Positions 59,534 to 64,000 of a stretch of DNA of 64,000 bases are shown here, in pieces. The stretch covers positions 62,001 through 126,000 of the forward strand of contig CBFHKZ010000004.1 in assembly GCA_965656545.1 (NCBI GenBank), in the 5' to 3' direction. Position 1 is the stretch's first letter; each line of letters starts with the position of its first letter. Under the pieces are notes generated by a model. It was not told the DNA's origin and made no database searches. It was given only the letters and a program-made list of their open reading frames with translations. A program made the translations under genes and the position numbers. This stretch comes from UBA7446 sp965656545 (GTDB lineage: Bacteria; Bacteroidota; Bacteroidia; Flavobacteriales; Flavobacteriaceae).

Positions 59534-61394
59534 TATTTATGACGTAATCGTTGTTGGTGGCGGGCATGCAGGAGCAGAGGCCGCAGCTGCCGCAGCCAAC
59601 ATGGGCAGCAATACCCTACTTATTACCATGAACCTTCAAAATATCGGGCAAATGTCTTGTAACCCAGCCATGGGCGGTATTGCAAAAGGACAGATTGTTA
59701 GGGAAATAGACGCGCTTGGCGGATATAGCGGAATTGTTTCAGACGCATCAGCCATTCAATTTAAAATGCTCAATCGCTCTAAAGGCCCTGCCATGTGGAG
59801 CCCGCGCGTACAATCAGATCGCATGATGTTCGCTCAGCACTGGCGCAATAAATTAGAACAAACAGAACGCCTTGATTTCTACCAGGAAATGGTCACAGAC
59901 CTCCTTTTTGAAAAGGACAGGATTGCAGGAGTTGTCACCTCATTAGGGATCGAAATCAAAGCGAAGTCTGTGGTGCTAACCAGCGGTACTTTTCTTAATG
60001 GTCTTATCCATATTGGCGAAAAACAATTTGGAGGTGGTCGCGCTGGCGAAAGCGCATCTTTTGGCCTCACCGAGCGACTTATAGAGCGAGGCTTTACATC
60101 GGGCCGCATGAAAACAGGCACCCCTCCTAGAGTAGATGGCCGCTCCTTGGACTACAGCAAGATGATAGAACAACCCGGCGACAGCAACCCTTCTAAATTT
60201 TCATATTTAGACGACAGCCACACACTTAAATCACAGCGCTCATGCCACATGACATACACTAGTCCTGTTGTACACGACTTGCTTAGGGAAGGTTTTGACC
60301 GCTCCCCCATGTTCAACGGCCGAATCAAAAGTATTGGCCCACGATACTGTCCATCCGTGGAGGATAAAATCAACCGTTTTGCCGAAAAAGACAGACACCA
60401 GCTTTTTGTTGAGCCGGAAGGCTGGGATACCGTAGAGGTTTATGTTAATGGCTTTTCAACATCGCTGCCTGAAGAAGTGCAATTTAAAGCACTTTCTGCT
60501 GTCGTTGGTTTTGAAAAGGTCAAGTTTTTTAGACCGGGCTATGCCATTGAATATGATTTTTTTCAACCTACGCAACTCAAACACAGCTTGGAAACCAAAC
60601 TTGTTTCGGGTTTGTTTTTCGCAGGACAAATTAACGGAACTACAGGCTATGAGGAGGCCGCCTCACAAGGCATCATGGCTGGAATCAACGCCCACAACTA
60701 CGTCGCACAAAAAGAATCTTTTATTCTCAGCCGCGAAGAGGCGTATATAGGCGTCTTGATTGATGACCTTATCACCAAAGGCACTGAAGAGCCGTATCGT
60801 ATGTTTACTTCAAGGGCAGAATACCGCACCCTCTTGAGACAAGATAACGCAGACCTTCGTCTTACGCCTAGATCTCACGAAATGGGGCTTGCTTCTGACA
60901 AGCGTATGCGTCTGTTAGAAACCAAATCAAAAAAGACGTCGGCCTTGTTGCACTTCTTTGAAAAAACAAGCGTAGTGCCAGAAGACATCAACCCCATTTT
61001 GACAAAGAGAGATTCAAACCCCGTCAAACAATCCCTTAAAATGGGCAAAGTGTTGGCCCGTCCCAACCTAACCATTGCAGACTTCCTTTCGCTTAACACG
61101 GTCAGTGATTTTGTGGCCAAAGAAGCTATTGATACGGCCACCCTAGAGCAGGTTGAAATACAAGTTAAGTACGCAGGTTATATTGCCAAGGAAAAATTGC
61201 AAGCAGACAAACTCTCTTCTTTAGAGTACGTGCCGATACCAAAAGATTTTGACTATGAAAAGGTAAAATCCCTATCCATAGAAGCACGACAGAAACTGAA
61301 TAAAATCCAACCCGTAACCATTGCACAAGCCTCACGTATCAGCGGGGTATCACCAAGTGATTTGTCTGTGCTGCTGGTGTATATGGGCCGTTAA
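59523..61394 (+). CDS. mnmG: tRNA uridine-5-carboxymethylaminomethyl modification enzyme MnmG
   Basis: A 623-aa FAD enzyme which, with MnmE, modifies wobble uridines of several tRNAs. The FAD fingerprint is DVIVVGGGHAGAEAAAAAANMG at residues 6-28 and the family signature GQMSCNPAMGGIAKGQIVREIDALGG is near 45. GLFFAGQINGTTGYEEAASQGIMAG is near 360-385, and EPYRMFTSRAEYRTLLRQDNAD follows. In many bacteria mnmG (gidA) lies near the replication origin. It overlaps the ybeY end and is flanked by the two parS-like sites. Confidence 0.96.
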   Translation: MFRDIYDVIVVGGGHAGAEAAAAAANMGSNTLLITMNLQNIGQMSCNPAMGGIAKGQIVREIDALGGYSGIVSDASAIQFKMLNRSKGPAMWSPRVQSDRMMFAQHWRNKLEQTERLDFYQEMVTDLLFEKDRIAGVVTSLGIEIKAKSVVLTSGTFLNGLIHIGEKQFGGGRAGESASFGLTERLIERGFTSGRMKTGTPPRVDGRSLDYSKMIEQPGDSNPSKFSYLDDSHTLKSQRSCHMTYTSPVVHDLLREGFDRSPMFNGRIKSIGPRYCPSVEDKINRFAEKDRHQLFVEPEGWDTVEVYVNGFSTSLPEEVQFKALSAVVGFEKVKFFRPGYAIEYDFFQPTQLKHSLETKLVSGLFFAGQINGTTGYEEAASQGIMAGINAHNYVAQKESFILSREEAYIGVLIDDLITKGTEEPYRMFTSRAEYRTLLRQDNADLRLTPRSHEMGLASDKRMRLLETKSKKTSALLHFFEKTSVVPEDINPILTKRDSNPVKQSLKMGKVLARPNLTIADFLSLNTVSDFVAKEAIDTATLEQVEIQVKYAGYIAKEKLQADKLSSLEYVPIPKDFDYEKVKSLSIEARQKLNKIQPVTIAQASRISGVSPSDLSVLLVYMGR

Positions 61395-61410
61395 TTGTTC
61401 CACGTGAAAC
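61395..61410. promoter_or_regulatory. parS-like centromere site (15/16 match)
   Basis: TGTTCCACGTGAAACC differs from the consensus TGTTCCACGTGAAACA only in the final base. It spans the start of the methyltransferase gene, directly after the mnmG stop codon, about 1.9 kb from the perfect copy at 59493. Confidence 0.65.
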
Positions 61411-62228
61411 CATTTCCCGTTATCGATCATCTCGTCAGCAAGTCCAGCTTTGATTTAGTTTTGGATAAGGAAACGACGGCACTCAAAACCACACCCGAAC
61501 TCAGCGAAGGGGAACTTGAACACTTTTATCCCAAAACAGGATATGCCTCATACGAAACCCAAGCCAATGGTTTTAAAGCTAAGGTTTATGCTTGGGTTAA
61601 GCGTATAAATATCAAATCAAAACTCAAGTGGATTCGTCAATATGCGACCACAGGGCATATGTTGGATTATGGCGCAGGCAACGGCGACTTTGCCCTAGCC
61701 GCTCAACACGAGGGATGGCAGGTTGATGTTTTTGAGACTTCGCCTGACGCAACTGAAATCCTCAAACAAAGACAGCTTCGTGTGGTCGCCCAACCACTAC
61801 AAGAAAACCAATTTGATGTCATAACATTGTGGCATGTCTTTGAACACATCAACAGACCTGAGGAAGCCCTGGCCACGTTTTATAAATCCCTTAAGCCGGG
61901 AGGCGTATTGGTTTTAGCCGTACCTAATGCAGCATCATGGGACGCCAAACACTACAAATCTTTTTGGGCTGCCTATGACGTACCCCGCCACCGCTGGCAC
62001 TACAACAAGCACGCCATTTCGTTACTTGGGCGTAAAGCAGGCTTTGAATTGCTTCACACAAAAAACATGTATTGGGATGCTTTTTATATTTCGCTGCTTT
62101 CCGAACAATACCGAAACGCAAAAGCACCGTGGGTCAACGCATTTTGTAAGGGATTGTTCGCAAACCTCAAAGGTTGGCAAACCACAAACACCTCATCACT
62201 TACTTTTTTCCTCCAAAAACCCAAATAA
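61395..62228 (+). CDS. Class I SAM-dependent methyltransferase
   Basis: A 277-aa (TTG at 61395) or 274-aa (GTG at 61404) protein; both starts lie within the parS-like site and neither can be preferred strongly. SAM motif I is GHMLDYGAGNGDFALAAQHEG (near 94-114), and the later motif is DVITLWHVFEHINRPEEALATFYKSLKPGGVLVLAVPN. This is the family-23 type seen in ubiquinone and natural-product methylation. A ~60-residue N-terminal extension precedes the core. Substrate not deducible. It follows mnmG directly. Confidence 0.85.
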   Translation: MFHVKPFPVIDHLVSKSSFDLVLDKETTALKTTPELSEGELEHFYPKTGYASYETQANGFKAKVYAWVKRINIKSKLKWIRQYATTGHMLDYGAGNGDFALAAQHEGWQVDVFETSPDATEILKQRQLRVVAQPLQENQFDVITLWHVFEHINRPEEALATFYKSLKPGGVLVLAVPNAASWDAKHYKSFWAAYDVPRHRWHYNKHAISLLGRKAGFELLHTKNMYWDAFYISLLSEQYRNAKAPWVNAFCKGLFANLKGWQTTNTSSLTFFLQKPK

Positions 62229-62368
62229 CGCGTTTTAAGCACCTTTTCCAGCCGCAACTACACTAGCTGTACGAACAACTTAATAAAAACGAGTAGGGAT
62301 AAAAAAAAGGGGCAACAACAAATAATCGCCGCCTATAACAAAACACAAAAACAATAGACAAAAACTAT

Positions 62369-63496
62369 TTATGCTTTTGTGTGTAGCAAGCGGGTTAATT
62401 TAAAGGAGAGTTCGGTAAAAATCATTTGTGGGCTGCCATTTCGTGAAAGATGATACACGCTGTTTTCAAGTGCTGTAATAATGGGTAAAATGTTAGCACC
62501 ATGAATAAAAGCCGCAAAGCGCTCAAGTTTGAAAGCTGACTTGGGGTAAAAGTTGGCAACAGCTTCCAACGCATAATGATTCATTAGCGCAGCCCGAAAC
62601 ATTTGTATGGCGAATGACAAAAATTGTTTCTGCGTTTCGATGCCCTTAGACGCCAAAGACTGACTCCATTCAGAAAGTTCCAGGACCACCGCCTTATTTC
62701 CTTTTGCACGAAAAGCAGTGCGCACCCAAGCAACAAACCAATCTTCATATTGTGCAAGTTCGTTTTGTTGATCCACAAGACCAAGTGCTTTCCCCACACT
62801 TCCATTCGACTGCCCAGCAACTGCCGTGGACAATTCCCTATCGACACCCTTTTTTTCCAAATATGCTGCGATGAGGTTTTGACCAATACTTCCAAAGCTT
62901 GTTTGTTGACACCTAGATCTGATGGTTGCAATAAGCTGAAAGGCATCGGGACACAAAAGCAAAAACAGTGTTTTAGCAGGAGGCTCTTCAATGCTTTTTA
63001 GCAGTTTGTTGGACGCTGCAACGGTGAGTTTTTCGGCATGCCAAATAATGACACATTTCCACCCGCCCTCAAATGATTTAAGGCTAACTTTTTGCATGAC
63101 CGACAGCGCATCGTTAACATTGATAACACCCTGCTTGTTTTCAGCACCCAAATAGCGCATCCAATCGTAAAGCGATCCAAAGGGTTGTTCAGAAACGAAG
63201 CTTCGCCATTTTCCAAGGAAGTCATTCGACGTAGGTTTTGTTTTTACATCGGAAGTAATTGCTGTTGGAAAAACAAAATGAATATCAGGGTGAACCATTC
63301 CCGTTGCTTTTTGCATGGAAGCCCCTTCTTGATTATCTCCACAGACCACAGCATTGGCATAGGCCAGCGCGACGGTTAACAGTCCATGTCCGTCGTCGCC
63401 TTCAAAAAGTTGGGCGTGCGGAATACGTTTGACAGCAAGGCTGTCGGCCAGTGATTTCTTTTGAGTATCGTGACCCAATACGGCATTAAAAAGCAT
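62369..63496 (-). CDS. holB: DNA polymerase III subunit delta'
   Basis: A 375-aa clamp-loader subunit from the ATG at 63496; the six-codon upstream extension is not needed. The AAA+ fold starts VLGHDTQKKSLADSLAVKRIPHAQLFEG; the P-loop (GDDGHGLL) is degenerate, as is usual in delta'. The sensor-type SRC motif is in IRSRCQQTSFG (near 196). It loads the sliding clamp with DnaX and delta. It diverges from pgk. Confidence 0.9.
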   Translation of the reverse strand: MLFNAVLGHDTQKKSLADSLAVKRIPHAQLFEGDDGHGLLTVALAYANAVVCGDNQEGASMQKATGMVHPDIHFVFPTAITSDVKTKPTSNDFLGKWRSFVSEQPFGSLYDWMRYLGAENKQGVINVNDALSVMQKVSLKSFEGGWKCVIIWHAEKLTVAASNKLLKSIEEPPAKTLFLLLCPDAFQLIATIRSRCQQTSFGSIGQNLIAAYLEKKGVDRELSTAVAGQSNGSVGKALGLVDQQNELAQYEDWFVAWVRTAFRAKGNKAVVLELSEWSQSLASKGIETQKQFLSFAIQMFRAALMNHYALEAVANFYPKSAFKLERFAAFIHGANILPIITALENSVYHLSRNGSPQMIFTELSFKLTRLLHTKA

Positions 63497-63556
63497 GCCT
63501 AAATATACAAACATGCAGTTTATAAAAATGGACTACTTCAAACCAAGATGATATTG

Positions 63557-63564
63557 TATTTTTG
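63557..63564 (+). promoter_or_regulatory. TATTTTTG promoter box of pgk
   Basis: Perfect TAnnTTTG 18 bases before the pgk ATG at 63583. Confidence 0.5.
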
Positions 63565-63582
63565 TGCAAACAAAACACACAC

Positions 63583-64000
63583 ATGAATACCCTACAAAAC
63601 ACGTCATTTAGCCAGGAACGCGCCTTGATACGCGTAGACTTTAATGTTCCCTTAGACGACAACGGCAATGTAACAGATGCCACAAGAATCGTCGCGGCGC
63701 TGCCCACCATTCAGTATATTTTAGAACAAGGCGGGAGTTGTGTGTTGATGTCTCACTTGGGAAGACCCAAAGGGAATGACCCAAAACTAAGCCTTAGGCA
63801 AATAGTTCCCACACTTGAAAAACACCTAGGCAAAGCCATACATTTTTGTGATGAAGTCGTTGGTCCTAAGGCCACAGCGCAAGCAGCTGCATTGGAGCAA
63901 GGCGAGGTACTATTAATTGAGAATTTGCGATTTCACGAAGCCGAAACCAAGGGAGACAAGGACTTTGCAGAAGCCCTTTCTAAGCTAGGAACAGTTTATG
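63583..64000 (+). CDS. pgk: Phosphoglycerate kinase (3' partial)
   Basis: The first 139 codons of a glycolytic enzyme converting 1,3-bisphosphoglycerate and ADP to 3-phosphoglycerate and ATP. The window ends inside it. RALIRVDFNVPLDDNGNVTDATRI (residues ~13-36) is the family signature, followed by LMSHLGRPKG near 55-64 and VLLIENLRFHEAETKGD near 107-123, all in the N-terminal phosphoglycerate-binding domain. It has its own promoter and diverges from holB. Confidence 0.96.
   Translation, partial: MNTLQNTSFSQERALIRVDFNVPLDDNGNVTDATRIVAALPTIQYILEQGGSCVLMSHLGRPKGNDPKLSLRQIVPTLEKHLGKAIHFCDEVVGPKATAQAAALEQGEVLLIENLRFHEAETKGDKDFAEALSKLGTVY

Noticed and set aside
1..64000. CRISPR arrays, rRNA operons and transposase genes
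   Set aside because: No regularly spaced identical repeats, no rRNA-like sequence and no DDE or serine transposase were seen. The only recombinase is the island integrase.

Overview
The window looks like chromosomal DNA of a member of the Flavobacteriaceae (Bacteroidota). The evidence is: two giant proteins with type IX secretion system (T9SS) type-B C-terminal domains next to a PorP/SprF-type outer-membrane protein, a SusC/FecA-style TonB receptor with a carboxypeptidase-regulatory-like N-terminus, an IPExxxVDY-family protein, DUF6370 and DUF6660 proteins, and repeated TAnnTTTG promoter boxes a short distance upstream of genes. Shine-Dalgarno sites are mostly absent. Genus cannot be named from the sequence alone.

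Layout. 1-11 kb: a surface-adhesin locus with two related type-B T9SS proteins carrying C-type lectin-like domains (the first cut by the window edge), a small methyltransferase and a PorP/SprF partner. 11.6-19.4 kb: an AT-rich genomic island integrated into the 3' end of a CAU-anticodon tRNA gene. It is bounded by 18-bp direct repeats, has TAGTACCC octamers at both ends, and encodes a tyrosine recombinase, an excisionase-like HTH protein, a small overlapping ORF and a frameshifted ParB-domain/DNA-methyltransferase gene. Nested inside is a 3.4-kb metal-type cargo block (truncated CDF transporter, DUF6660, TonB receptor, truncated Fur) between 35-bp direct repeats. 19.5-27 kb: an AddB-like nuclease and AddA-like helicase-nuclease with an OmpA/TSP3 porin between them, then superoxide dismutase. 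27.6-31.5 kb: purF, a PfkB kinase, rnhA and purN on the minus strand, diverging from acpP-fabF-rnc-IPExxxVDY-pyk (31.7-35.8 kb). 35.8-49.3 kb: dinB, rbfA, a LolC/E-like permease, dusB with a DoxX/thioredoxin membrane protein, lepA, a universal stress protein translationally coupled to a SulP transporter, an MBL hydrolase, an M1 peptidase, rnpA, an ElaA-like acetyltransferase and rpiB. 49.7-64 kb: rnr, a DUF2807 protein, a LysE-family exporter overlapping tRNA-Cys in antisense, folB, glnS, DUF2490, an SPFH protein, gltX, ybeY-mnmG-methyltransferase, holB and the start of pgk.

Most of the window is ordinary housekeeping DNA. The parts most worth a second look are the tRNA-integrated island with its nested cargo and candidate integrase arm sites, a pair of parS-like centromere sequences on either side of mnmG (one a perfect 16/16 match to the bacterial consensus), and the partially duplicated lectin/type-B adhesin pair. 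No CRISPR array, rRNA operon or intact transposase was seen.
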